From: Actinomycetota bacterium
GTDB lineage: Bacteria > Actinomycetota > Acidimicrobiia > Spongiisociales > UBA11373
NCBI GenBank assembly: GCA_030688105.1
Contig: JAUYIV010000130.1
Location: 1-7,268, forward strand
DNA length: 7,268 nt
Direction: 5' to 3'
Shown here: positions 1 through 6,642 of the stretch, in pieces
Position numbering within the stretch: position 1 is the first letter of the stretch
Layout of the letters: every line of letters begins with the position of its first letter
The notes under the pieces: generated by a model
What the model was told of the DNA's origin: nothing
Seen by the model: the letters and a program-made list of their open reading frames with translations, nothing else
Database searches by the model: none
Made by a program: the position numbers and the translations under genes

Positions 1-495
1 GAAGTCGCCGAAGCCGGAGGGTCCCACAGTGAGGTAATACGGGCCTGGCTGCGGATTCTCGATGGCGACCACCTCGTCGGCTGTCCCATCCTCGTTGGAC
101 CTCCAAAACTCGCGGATGTGGTACTGAACCGCGTCGAGGAACCCGTAGCCGACGTTCAAGACGAGGTCGGCGCCGAGCCCGGTCAACTCGAACGAGATGC
201 TGCCGAGTCCCTCGGGGACCTGAACCCAGAAACATCGGATAGGGCGGTCGTCATCGATCTCCGCAGCGATCGTCGACCCGAGGCCCACCTCCTCTGGCGG
301 CGGGTTCTCACAAATGAGGTCGCGCCCGCCGGGCTGGGTGGTCGACGTACCGCCAACCGAGGGAGTCGTGCCCTGCGCCCCCGTTGTCGTGGATGCGTTG
401 CCGAGGGAAGGGGCAACGTCGCCTCCGCAAGCACTCGAGAGCAGCAGGGCCGCCGTGGCCGTCGGGATGATCAGGCGACGCGGTCGGTGTCTCAT
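1..495 (-). CDS. Secreted lipoprotein with PPC-like domain, partial (3' end outside window)
   Basis: Reading the minus strand from the ATG at 495-493 gives 165 codons with no stop before the window edge, so the gene continues to the left. The N-terminus is a typical lipoprotein signal: Arg-rich start (MRHRPRRL), a hydrophobic stretch, then a lipobox LSSAC with the lipidated Cys at residue 23 (codon 429-427). A Gly/Ser/Thr/Pro-rich linker (about residues 24-55) follows, as is usual for surface lipoproteins. From about residue 60 the pattern resembles a bacterial pre-peptidase C-terminal (PPC) beta-sandwich: a charged lead-in, CFWVQVPEG, LGADLVLNV, then an IENPQPGPYYLTVGPSGFG-type strand. The expected site is the outer face of the cytoplasmic membrane. 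The SD is weak (GGGA about 9 nt upstream of the ATG). A TANNNT -10-like element (TAGGTT, minus strand, 538-533) lies some 40 nt upstream. PPC assignment is by pattern only; no catalytic domain is visible. Confidence 0.8.
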   Translation of the reverse strand, partial: MRHRPRRLIIPTATAALLLSSACGGDVAPSLGNASTTTGAQGTTPSVGGTSTTQPGGRDLICENPPPEEVGLGSTIAAEIDDDRPIRCFWVQVPEGLGSISFELTGLGADLVLNVGYGFLDAVQYHIREFWRSNEDGTADEVVAIENPQPGPYYLTVGPSGFGDF

Positions 496-639
496 CGTTG
501 CGTCCCGTGTCGGAGATGCCGGGCTCAGACCAAACCTAGTCCACGAACTCCGGGTGCGCCTGCACGGGGCGATGGAACTGAGCCGGCCTCGATGAGTGTT
601 GAGACTGCGCGACAGCGTGGGGAGGAGGCCCTCCGGGCG

Positions 640-703
640 GGTGATTGAAATGCTCGGAGGGTGATCGAAGCCCCTCGATACTCGGTGATGGGTTATCGCC
701 GAG
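640..703. repeat. Spaced GGTGAT repeats ending in a hairpin
   Basis: GGTGATTGAA at 640-649 and GGTGATCGAA at 660-669 are near-identical and 20 nt apart. A third GGTGAT begins at 684 inside a hairpin with arms CTCGGTGAT (681-689) and ATCGCCGAG (695-703). That hairpin has 9 bp, one of them a G-U wobble, and a 5-nt loop. No T-tract follows, so a classical terminator is not supported. Spaced direct repeats can be protein-binding sites; the role here is unknown. Confidence 0.45.
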
Positions 704-753
704 CAGAGGAGGGGCCCCGATGAGTCCGGATGCTTGTCGAAGCCGGGTGATAC

Positions 754-780
754 TGAGCACTTCTGGCCGGTCGAAAACTG
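754..780 (+). mobile_element. Possible left end of the degraded IS21-family element
   Basis: The stretch contains TGAGCACTTCTGG followed by CCGGTCGAAAACTG and lies about 70 nt before the istA start. It begins with TG and resembles, from memory, terminal repeats of some IS21-family elements. I could not find a matching inverted copy downstream, which fits the truncated right side but leaves the call unproven. Confidence 0.3.
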
Positions 781-849
781 CGCGGGGTCCTAGGAAGGGA
801 TGCAGTTGACGACGACCCTCGGGTCCTTGCCGGACTTGAGGAGGAAGGG

Positions 850-1759
850 GTGTACCGGGTGCAGGACTGGGCTGAGGTCCATCGGCTGTGGCGGCGGGAG
901 GGCTGGGCGAAGACGGATATCGCCGAGAAGCTGGGGCTGAGCCGTAACACGGTCGACCGGCTGCTGAGCCTGGCGGCGCCACCGAAATATCGACGCCAGC
1001 GGCGGGCATCGAAGCTGGATCCCCACAAGGCGATCATCGTCAAGATGCTGGACAAGGACTCCGATGTGGCTGCCACGGTGATCCTCGAGCGGGCACGCCG
1101 CCAGGGCTATGGGGGCGGATCACCTGAAGGACTACCTGGGTGGGGTCCGTCCCTTCTTCGTGGAGGCGAAGTCCCGTCAGCGCACCAGCTATCTGCCGGG
1201 GGAGGTCGTTCAGACGGACTGGTGGAAGACGGGGATCTGGGTATCGGTGACGTCGACTACTCGCTGCCACCCGGAAATACGGGTCGTCGGGTGCAGGCTC
1301 GGGTCTCCACCTCGGAGGTGGTGACTGCGAAGGATCCGAGCTCGCCCGTCACCGCCGCGTGCGCGAGTGGCCGATGGCCAGGGCTGGGTCAAAGTACCGT
1401 GGGCGGTGTTGGTCTCCGTTCTCGGTGATCCCTTCGTAGTACCCGACTGGGACTCGGTCGGACATTCGCGGGTGGTGGTCTGCCTTTCTGAAAATTTGCG
1501 TGGTCGACGCACCACGCGTTGCTCGCGGAATACCGCTCGGTAGGCAGGAAGACATGCCCGGGGGGTGGTGGATCGGGGCTCTTCGATCGTGGTGCCCCAT
1601 TCCCGCCCGCCTCGCGTCCATGACGAGGGGGCGGCCCTGTTGGGGGCCTTGCGGGTCGAGCCGGTGATCCTTGGTCCCCGCAGACCAGAGTCCAAGCGTC
1701 AGGTGGAGCGGACCATCGGCGACCTGAAGACCTCCTTCCTGCCCTTGCGGGACTTTTCC
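850..1759 (+). pseudogene. istA: IS21-family transposase IstA, degraded
   Basis: This is a decayed IstA transposase of an IS21-type insertion sequence. The intact protein is a DDE recombinase that works with the ATPase IstB. From the GTG at 850, preceded by GAGGAGG (838-844), the frame gives an N-terminal helix-turn-helix segment (DWAEVHRLWRREG, IAEKLGLSRNTVDRLL) followed by PPKY. Around 1105 the frame shifts. The next frame carries HLKDYLGGVRPFFVEAKSRQ and YLPGEVVQTDWW, whose Asp should be the first DDE residue. Similarity breaks down from about 1260 to 1455, then short patches reappear in two frames (GHSRVVV near 1460; ALLAEYRSVG near 1516). The C-terminal part from 1559 has VVDRGSSIVV, where an Asp-Asn-Asp type motif would be expected, then ESKRQVERTIGDL (catalytic Glu) and SFLPLRDFS. 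The gene stops abruptly before a terminator hairpin, the family's C-terminus is missing, and no istB follows. It cannot be functional. Confidence 0.85.
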
Positions 1760-1779
1760 GAGCCGAGGGCCGGGAACGA

Positions 1780-1809
1780 GGAAGGGGCCGGGTTGACCCG
1801 GCCCCTTCC
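1780..1809 (-). terminator. Perfect 14-bp hairpin, terminator of the large secreted-protein gene
   Basis: GGAAGGGGCCGGGT (1780-1793) is exactly complementary to 1796-1809, with TG between them. In practice this is a 13-bp stem with a TTGA loop. It begins 19 nt past the stop codon of the minus-strand gene ending at 1829. No T-tract follows on either strand, so it is an I-shaped terminator as often proposed for high-GC actinobacteria. It could also block transcription arriving from the istA side. Confidence 0.75.
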
Positions 1810-1828
1810 CTAGCCTGCCCAATGCCTC

Positions 1829-4813
1829 TCAGCAGAGCAGCCCGTTGTTGTAGGCGTCGAGGATGGCGGCCAGCTGGTGGGCCAGCGCCGCCTGTTCGGC
1901 GTCACCGGTGTTGGCGTTGCCCTTCCCGTTGCTGTTGCCGCCCTTGAAGTAACTGCCGGTGCCGTTGAAGTTGATGTCGTCCAGCAACTGCTGGGCATCG
2001 GCCATCGCCTGTGTCGCTGCGGCACACGTGCCGGCTCCGGCATCGACGTTGAGCTGGGCAGCGAGCAACTGAGCGGCGAGAGCGAAGGCGGCGTCACCAG
2101 CCCTCTTCTTGCCGTTGTTGATGTCCCTCTTGTCGAGGATGCTCACCGCGTCTTCGCAGTTGTCGATCGTCAGATCGCCGATCGTCTGCGGCAGCAGGTC
2201 GTCGACCAGGTAGAACCCCTCGGCAGCGCCACCGTTGTTGGCGGCTGTGGCCGCCTGGTTGCCGTTGGTGCACGTGCTCCAGTTCTTCCAGTAGCCGATC
2301 GTGCGCTGACCACCACCGGGGGGCGGGGTGTTCTCGATGCCGATCGCCAGAGCCTCGCCTGCTCCGAGTGTGAAGTCGTAGCAGAGCACTCCGAAGTTCT
2401 CCGGTATCGGATCGGTGGCGTGAGGGTTGTACGGGAAGATCTCGGTCTCGCCCGCACCGAACACTCCGTCGCCGTCGGCATCGATCCACCAGGTCGAATC
2501 CCACCCGGCGGGAACCGCGTCTTCGCAGACCGTATAGGTCGCATTCGGGTTCAGTTTCACGCCGTCGAACAGCAGCCCGTCGGCGTCGCCGAGAGTGCTG
2601 TCACTGGCGATCGGCGTCCCGCCCAGGAAGCCCGATCCGGTCCCGATCCGCGGTCCGCTGAAGATGTAGAAGTCGACGTCGATCGTCGGATCCACAGCCC
2701 CACCGAAGCGTTTGTCGACCGTCACCATGGCCTTCGCCGTGTTGACGATGGTGCAGGTGACCCCGGTCTCCCCCTCGTCGAGGGTGACCGTCGAACCCAC
2801 CAGCGATCCACCGTCACACGACCAGGCGCTGGCGACATAGTCGCCGGGCCCGCTCTCCGCCAGGTCGTAGCCCTGGTTCGAGTACACGGTCTCGAAGATC
2901 CCAGACCCGCCGGCGGTGGAGATGTCGCGGTCGTCGAAGGGAGCCGCCGCATCGGCGGTCAGCGTCCAGTCATCGGCCACCGCATCCCCACCATCGTCGT
3001 TGGTCACCGACTTGACCAACTTGAGGGTGGGGGCGACGTCGTCGTTGACGATGGTGCAGGTGATCCCGGTCTCCCCCTCGTCGAGGGTGACCGTCGAACC
3101 CACCAGCGATCCACCGTCACACGACCAGGTCCCGGCGGTGTATCCGGCCACCGTGGTCTCCGCCAGGTCGTATCCGGCGTTGGCGAAGACGGTCTCGAAG
3201 ACCCCGGATCCGCCCAGGTTGGAGAAGTTGCGGCCATCATCGGGCGCCGCCGCCGTCGCCGACAGCGTCCAGTCATCGGCCACCGCATCCCCACCATCGT
3301 TGTTGGTCACCGACTTGACCAGCTTCAGGGTGGGGATCAGGCCGTTGGTGAACGTGCACGTCACCGTCTCGTCGGCGTCGAGGTTGATGGTGGCGGTGGC
3401 CGTCTCGAGATCGACGGTCGAGTTGGCGTCGTCACAGATCAGGTTTGTCAAGTCCCAACCCGCCTCGGCGAGCTCGGTGACGGTGCGACCATAGAAGTCG
3501 GAGCCCGCGAGCAGGTCCTCGTACACGACCTGATCTGGATCCGTCCCGCTGGTGTCGATCAAGAAGCCGGCGTCGGGCAGACCGACGGCGGTGAAATCGA
3601 ACTCCTCATCGGCCCCGACGGCGACCTTCTCGATGATGATGGTCCCGGTGGGGAACACCGCGCCCGCGGCCATCGAGCGGTCCTGATTGCCCAGGTTGTT
3701 GAGGTTCCAAGCGATGGTCCGCATGTGGTAGGGAGACCCACTCACGCCCGAGGCGGAGTTGCCGTCACCCCAGGTATCGGCTTCGGCGATGTGGCCGCCC
3801 CAAGCCAGCACTGCGGTCTCGCTGTCGACGGTGAAGGTGATCGCGATGCGGGTCTCGGAGTTGGCCGCGGTCAGGTCACCCTGCGTCGTGTATTCGATGT
3901 TGGTGATCGTCCCGCCGAAGAGGGTCATCAATCGCTCGCTCGCAGGCAGCGCACTGAAGGTTGTGTTGGGCTCTCCCGGAACCGGTGATCCGGCCGAGCT
4001 GGGCGCGGGGATGGCGAAGCTCGAGGTGGTGTATCCGGCGTCCAGGGTCACCCCGTCGATGGGATCGATGGGCTCGGCGGCGTGGCCGAAGCCGGCATGA
4101 GGCTCGAGACGGTCGTAGTGGGTGAGGAAGTCGAGGGCATGGGCCCCCGAGTGCTTGATGTCGTAACCGAGCTCGATGGTGATGACCGTCCCATCGGTGG
4201 GAAGGTGGGTCATGACCGCCCGGTAGGGGATCGAGTAGCCCTCGATGAGGTGTGCCTGGCTCGCGCCGACGTTTCCGTTGACCCATCCACTCGCGCCGCC
4301 GAGGTCGAGGCAGTCGTTCGGTGTGTCCGGAGTCCCGTTGCGGCATTGCTCCAGATCGACCGCGGGGGGAGCATCGGTGAAGGTGACCTGGGCGATGGGA
4401 GATTGCGACCAATCACCGTCCCAGCTCGCCGGATACACCCGCGCCGTGTACAAGCCCTCGATGCCGTTGAGCTGGTAGTCGTAAGCGAGGTCGCTGTCTT
4501 GACCCGTGGCGACCAGATCCCATCCCGCCGCGAAGGAGCCGTCGCCGAGCACTATCGAACCATCGGGACGGAGGACGGGAAGGGCATACGTCGTGTCTGC
4601 GGCGTAACCGGACCCCGTGATGTGAACGACCGCCCCGGGGGCATAGTCGGCCTTGTCGGTTTCGAGCGTCGGACTGGCGGCCGCAAGGGTCATTCCCGCG
4701 AAGAACAAGCCTACGGAGAGAAGCAGCGTCAGCCGGATGCGGCGTCGTCGACTCGATGGCCGTGACCGATACCCAACACTCGACGCGCGGCGAATACGAG
4801 CAAACGCGGACAT
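1829..4813 (-). CDS. Large secreted surface-type protein: prealbumin/SpaA-like repeats and C-terminal GYWKNW module
   Basis: Starting at ATG 4813-4811, preceded by GGAGG 4 nt away, the protein has 994 residues. A GTG at 4843 would add 10 residues. Residues 1-26 are strongly basic (ending SSRRRR) and 27-46 hydrophobic, giving a signal peptide ending near ASP. Residues about 49-150 look like an Ig-like strand-rich domain. Residues 150-390 are an unrecognised extracellular region. Residues 391-490 form a diverged prealbumin/SpaA-like module. Residues 494-594 and 595-about 691 are two near-identical copies of such a module (LKLVKSVTN, DDWTL, YDLAE, WSCDGG, TCTIVN), each with a Cys pair. About 697-829 is a fourth module with a calcium-loop-like DADGDGVFGAGE (778-789). 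Residues 836-994 start GQRTIGYWKNW and end NNGLLC. This last module occurs, from memory, at the C-termini of many secreted actinobacterial and Chloroflexi proteins and has no known function. There is no LPXTG or membrane anchor. Adhesion or a structural role outside the cell is inference. Confidence 0.85.
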   Translation of the reverse strand: MSAFARIRRASSVGYRSRPSSRRRRIRLTLLLSVGLFFAGMTLAAASPTLETDKADYAPGAVVHITGSGYAADTTYALPVLRPDGSIVLGDGSFAAGWDLVATGQDSDLAYDYQLNGIEGLYTARVYPASWDGDWSQSPIAQVTFTDAPPAVDLEQCRNGTPDTPNDCLDLGGASGWVNGNVGASQAHLIEGYSIPYRAVMTHLPTDGTVITIELGYDIKHSGAHALDFLTHYDRLEPHAGFGHAAEPIDPIDGVTLDAGYTTSSFAIPAPSSAGSPVPGEPNTTFSALPASERLMTLFGGTITNIEYTTQGDLTAANSETRIAITFTVDSETAVLAWGGHIAEADTWGDGNSASGVSGSPYHMRTIAWNLNNLGNQDRSMAAGAVFPTGTIIIEKVAVGADEEFDFTAVGLPDAGFLIDTSGTDPDQVVYEDLLAGSDFYGRTVTELAEAGWDLTNLICDDANSTVDLETATATINLDADETVTCTFTNGLIPTLKLVKSVTNNDGGDAVADDWTLSATAAAPDDGRNFSNLGGSGVFETVFANAGYDLAETTVAGYTAGTWSCDGGSLVGSTVTLDEGETGITCTIVNDDVAPTLKLVKSVTNDDGGDAVADDWTLTADAAAPFDDRDISTAGGSGIFETVYSNQGYDLAESGPGDYVASAWSCDGGSLVGSTVTLDEGETGVTCTIVNTAKAMVTVDKRFGGAVDPTIDVDFYIFSGPRIGTGSGFLGGTPIASDSTLGDADGLLFDGVKLNPNATYTVCEDAVPAGWDSTWWIDADGDGVFGAGETEIFPYNPHATDPIPENFGVLCYDFTLGAGEALAIGIENTPPPGGGQRTIGYWKNWSTCTNGNQAATAANNGGAAEGFYLVDDLLPQTIGDLTIDNCEDAVSILDKRDINNGKKRAGDAAFALAAQLLAAQLNVDAGAGTCAAATQAMADAQQLLDDINFNGTGSYFKGGNSNGKGNANTGDAEQAALAHQLAAILDAYNNGLLC
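2741..3346 (-). repeat. Two tandem 303-bp repeats inside the surface-protein gene
   Basis: Units 2741-3043 and 3044-3346 each encode 101 residues of a prealbumin/SpaA-like module. The first 86 bp of each unit (from GTTGACGATG) differ at one position. A second block (from 2961 and 3264, about 70 bp) differs at about three. The segment between is clearly diverged. The 303-bp period keeps the reading frame, so copy-number change would only lengthen or shorten the protein. Confidence 0.9.
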
Positions 4814-4851
4814 GCTGCCTCCAGAGACGACCGACACTCCCACTGAGCCGG

Positions 4852-4881
4852 ACTATACATATCCACAGCCCACCGTGTCGG
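4852..4881 (-). promoter_or_regulatory. Candidate promoter of the surface-protein gene
   Basis: On the minus strand a TATAGT -10 (4857-4852) lies 18 nt downstream of CCGACA (4881-4876), which keeps the GACA of the -35 consensus. Transcription would start around 4846-4843. That is either just before the GTG at 4843 (nearly leaderless) or about 30 nt before the SD-preceded ATG at 4813. No operator is evident. Confidence 0.45.
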
Positions 4882-4962
4882 GGCCGTAGTGGGTCGGTTT
4901 GAGTCCGGCGAAACGAAGGGAACGCCCCCGGTCCCCGCGCGGTTTCGTAACATGACCACTCC

Positions 4963-5036
4963 GGGGATGTAGCTCAGCCCGGCAGAGCACCTGGTTTGCA
5001 TCCAGGGGGTCAGGGGTTCGAATCCCCTCATCTCCA
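4963..5036 (+). tRNA. tRNA-Ala(UGC)
   Basis: The full cloverleaf can be drawn. The acceptor stem is GGGGATG (4963-4969) with CATCTCC (5029-5035), one G-U. The D arm is GCTC/GAGC (4972-4975, 4985-4988). The anticodon stem is CCTGG/CCAGG (4990-4994, 5002-5006) around loop TTTGCAT, giving anticodon TGC at 4997-4999. The T arm is AGGGG-TTCGAAT-CCCCT (5012-5028). The discriminator is A5036. CCA is not encoded. A weak TAACAT -10-like hexamer sits at 4948-4953. It stands alone here, with no rRNA or tRNA-Ile beside it in the window. Confidence 0.97.
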
Positions 5037-5042
5037 CAGGAG

Positions 5043-5130
5043 AGATATCAGATGTCAGATCTCAGATCTCAGCAGCTGACAGCTCTTCGGCTGAACGCTC
5101 CTGACATCTGATATCTGACGTCTGACATCT
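5043..5130. repeat. Inverted array of 7-nt repeats (4 units per arm) forming a long hairpin
   Basis: The left arm (5043-5072) is AGATATC, AGATGTC, AGATCTC, AGATCTC, then AG. The right arm (5101-5130), read on the other strand, is AGATGTC, AGACGTC, AGATATC, AGATGTC, then AG. Aligned end to end the 30-nt arms differ at four positions (three mismatches and one G-U as RNA). Shifted by two units, 5043-5058 and 5101-5116 are a perfect 16-bp inverted repeat. The 28-nt centre (5073-5100) contains CTTCGG, a UUCG-type tetraloop, and a CAGC/GCTG stem. The array starts 7 nt after the tRNA and ends 54 nt before the thiolase start. No T-tract follows. It may be a mobile or structural intergenic repeat, a 3' tRNA processing or termination structure, or a 5'-leader element. 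Confidence 0.9.
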
Positions 5131-5183
5131 TTGAGGGAGGGCTGGGGACTCCAGACAACCACCCCCACAGGAGGAGTCGAGAA

Positions 5184-6332
5184 ATGCGCAGCGCAGTGAT
5201 CGTGGATGCGGTCCGGACTCCCACGGGCAGGCGGAACGGTGTCTACAAGGACATCCATCCCGTCGACCTGGCCTCGATACCGCTCGAGGCCCTCGTCGAG
5301 CGCAACGGCCTCGATCCGAGCCGCATCGACGACGTCATCCTCGGCTGCGTCATGCAGACCGGTGAGCAGGGACTCAACATCGCTCGCAACGCGGCTCTCG
5401 CCGCCGGCTTCCCGGAGGAGGTCCCCGGCACCACGGTCGACCGGCAGTGCGGCTCGGGCCAACAGGCGGCGCATTTTGCCGCGCAAGGCGTGATCGCCGG
5501 CGCCTACGACATCGTGATCGCCGGGGGCGTCGAGTCGATGACCAGGGTGCCGATGGGGATCACCGCCTCCCAGGGCCCCGGCTTCCCGTTCGGACCGAAA
5601 CTGCTCGAGCGCTACAGCCAGGGCCTGGTTCCGCAGGGGGTCTCCGCGGAGATGATCGCCGAAAAATGGGGGGTCTCCCGGGAGCGGCTCGACACCATCG
5701 CCCTCGACTCGCACGTCCGGGCCGCCAAAGCCACCTCCGAGGGACGGTTCGAGAATCAGATCGTCCCCGTGGAGGTCGACGGCGAGATGATCGCGCGCGA
5801 CGAGGGAATCCGCGAGGACACCTCGATGGAGGCGCTTGCCGCGTTGAAGCCTGCCTTCAAGCCCGACGGCAAGATCACCGCCGGCAACTCATCGCAGATC
5901 TCCGACGGGGCCGCGGCCCTCCTCATCATGGTGGAGGAGAAGGCCGAGGAGCTCGGGCTCACCCCGATGGCGAGGTTCCACAGGTTCGCTCTCGCCGGGA
6001 CCGACCCGGTGATGATGCTCACCGGACCGATCCCGGCCACTGCGAAGGTCCTCGACAAGGCAGACCTCCCGCTCGACGACGTGGACCTCTTCGAAGTGAA
6101 CGAAGCCTTCGCCTCGGTGATCGCCGCCTGGCTCGACGAGACGGGCGTCGACTGGGAAAAGGTGAACGTCAATGGGGGAGCGATCGCCCTCGGCCATCCG
6201 TTGGGATGCTCGGGCGCCCGCCTGATGACGACCCTCGTCCACGAGATGCGCCGTCGCGGCGCCCGTTGGGGCCTGCAAGCGATGTGTGAGGGCGGGGGCA
6301 TGGCCAACGCCACATTGCTCGAACTCGTCTGA
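5184..6332 (+). CDS. Acetyl-CoA C-acyltransferase (thiolase), FadA5-like
   Basis: This cytoplasmic enzyme cleaves 3-ketoacyl-CoA with CoA, the last step of beta-oxidation, or condenses two acetyl-CoA in reverse. The 382 residues match the family's normal length and all signature sites are present: nucleophilic Cys89 in VDRQCGSGQQA, GNSSQISDGAAA (234-245), Asn306 in VNEAFASV, His338 in GHPLG and Cys368 in MCEGGG. The motifs QCGSGQQA, VNEAFASV and NVNGGAIALGHP are close, from memory, to mycobacterial FadA5, a steroid side-chain thiolase. The chain-length or steroid preference cannot be decided here and no other beta-oxidation gene is in the window. The start is firm: AGGAGGAG (5169-5176) lies 7 nt before the ATG. 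The upstream region carries the inverted heptamer array, so any leader transcript would include it. The next gene begins one base after the stop and is probably co-translated. Confidence 0.95.
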   Translation: MRSAVIVDAVRTPTGRRNGVYKDIHPVDLASIPLEALVERNGLDPSRIDDVILGCVMQTGEQGLNIARNAALAAGFPEEVPGTTVDRQCGSGQQAAHFAAQGVIAGAYDIVIAGGVESMTRVPMGITASQGPGFPFGPKLLERYSQGLVPQGVSAEMIAEKWGVSRERLDTIALDSHVRAAKATSEGRFENQIVPVEVDGEMIARDEGIREDTSMEALAALKPAFKPDGKITAGNSSQISDGAAALLIMVEEKAEELGLTPMARFHRFALAGTDPVMMLTGPIPATAKVLDKADLPLDDVDLFEVNEAFASVIAAWLDETGVDWEKVNVNGGAIALGHPLGCSGARLMTTLVHEMRRRGARWGLQAMCEGGGMANATLLELV

Positions 6333-6333
6333 C

Positions 6334-6573
6334 ATGGACGCGGTCGACGTGGTGATCGCCATCGCGATCGGGGTTTCGATCATGGCGCTCGGTCGGTGGG
6401 GCGTGAAGCTGCTCGCCACCCCGGCGCCGGCCGAGCCGGACCCCGACGACATCGTGGACGTCGAGCGCCCCTTCCGATGCTCGGTGTGCGGCATGCGGTT
6501 GACGGTCACCCACGCCCAGGGGGAGGACGTGGCCGCCCCGCGGCACTGCCGGGAGGAGATGGAGGCGGTTTAG
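6334..6573 (+). CDS. Small membrane-anchored CxxC protein coupled to the thiolase
   Basis: The 79-residue product starts at ATG 6334, one base after the thiolase stop (TGACATG), which points to translational coupling; no clear SD precedes it. A longer reading from 6286 would overlap the thiolase by 47 bases and adds an unconvincing N-terminus. Residues 4-28 are one hydrophobic helix (VVIAIAIGVSIMALG). An Ala/Pro/Asp linker (28-45) follows, then a soluble tail with FRCSVCGM (Cys49, Cys52) and PRHCREEM (His71, Cys72). The CxxC plus HC arrangement looks like a small zinc ribbon or metal site near the membrane. I do not recognise a named family. A role in regulation, metal binding or assembly is conjecture; the coupling only suggests co-expression with the thiolase. 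Confidence 0.8.
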   Translation: MDAVDVVIAIAIGVSIMALGRWGVKLLATPAPAEPDPDDIVDVERPFRCSVCGMRLTVTHAQGEDVAAPRHCREEMEAV

Positions 6574-6575
6574 AA

Positions 6576-6596
6576 CCGTTGCCCGTTGCCGGTGCT
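6576..6596 (+). repeat. Short heptamer array CCGTTGC
   Basis: CCGTTGC occurs twice in tandem (6576-6589), with a weaker third unit CGGTGCT (6590-6596). It starts 3 nt after the stop of the CxxC protein. A CTGGCC doublet and the palindrome CCTGGCCAGG (6600-6609) follow and could act as a weak terminator for the thiolase unit. Confidence 0.55.
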
Positions 6597-6622
6597 GGCC
6601 CTGGCCAGGCGCGTGTGACGAG

Positions 6623-6642
6623 TTGTCCCCAGCTGTGGGTAA
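6623..6642. other. Inverted pair of DnaA-box-like 9-mers
   Basis: TTGTCCCCA (6623-6631) and TGTGGGTAA (6634-6642; TTACCCACA on the minus strand) are each one base from known DnaA-box forms (TTGTCCACA, TTATCCACA). They face each other across GC. A third, poorer match, TTATCCCAA, lies on the minus strand at 6654-6646. Binding is unproven; such 9-mers also arise by chance. Confidence 0.35.

Larger units (their letters stand above)
496..849. other. Gene-free region between lipoprotein gene and istA remnant
   Basis: I see no convincing gene here; the open frames have biased, low-complexity translations. It should contain the lipoprotein promoter at its left end (minus). It also holds three spaced GGTGAT motifs (640, 660, 684), a 9-bp hairpin (681-703) and a possible insertion-sequence end (754-780). 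The region is probably a mixture of original intergenic DNA and degraded transposon flank. Confidence 0.6.

Noticed and set aside
118..648. Plus-strand open frame of 176 codons
   Set aside because: It overlaps the lipoprotein gene on the opposite strand, has an Arg/Pro-rich unstructured translation and no ribosome-binding site.
1349..1462. Minus-strand stretch reading MSDRVPVGYYEGITENGD
   Set aside because: It looks protein-like for under 40 residues but joins no recognisable domain and lies inside the decayed istA region; possibly a second inserted fragment, too short to call.
1877..3988. 703-codon plus-strand open frame opposite the surface-protein gene
   Set aside because: It is an antisense shadow: GC-rich codon use on the minus gene removes stops on the other strand. 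Its translation is Val/Gly/Arg-rich with no domain, and the minus frame has a signal peptide and clear modules.
1829..4813. Sortase-anchored adhesin
   Set aside because: There is no LPXTG-like motif, C-terminal hydrophobic helix or basic tail; the protein ends in the GYWKNW module.
5043..5130. CRISPR array or rho-independent terminator
   Set aside because: Units are 7 nt with no spacers, so it is not CRISPR. The hairpin lacks a following T-tract, so a standard terminator is not supported.
5447..6289. 280-codon frame inside the thiolase
   Set aside because: It is a shadow of the thiolase, Arg/Gly-rich, with no start signals.
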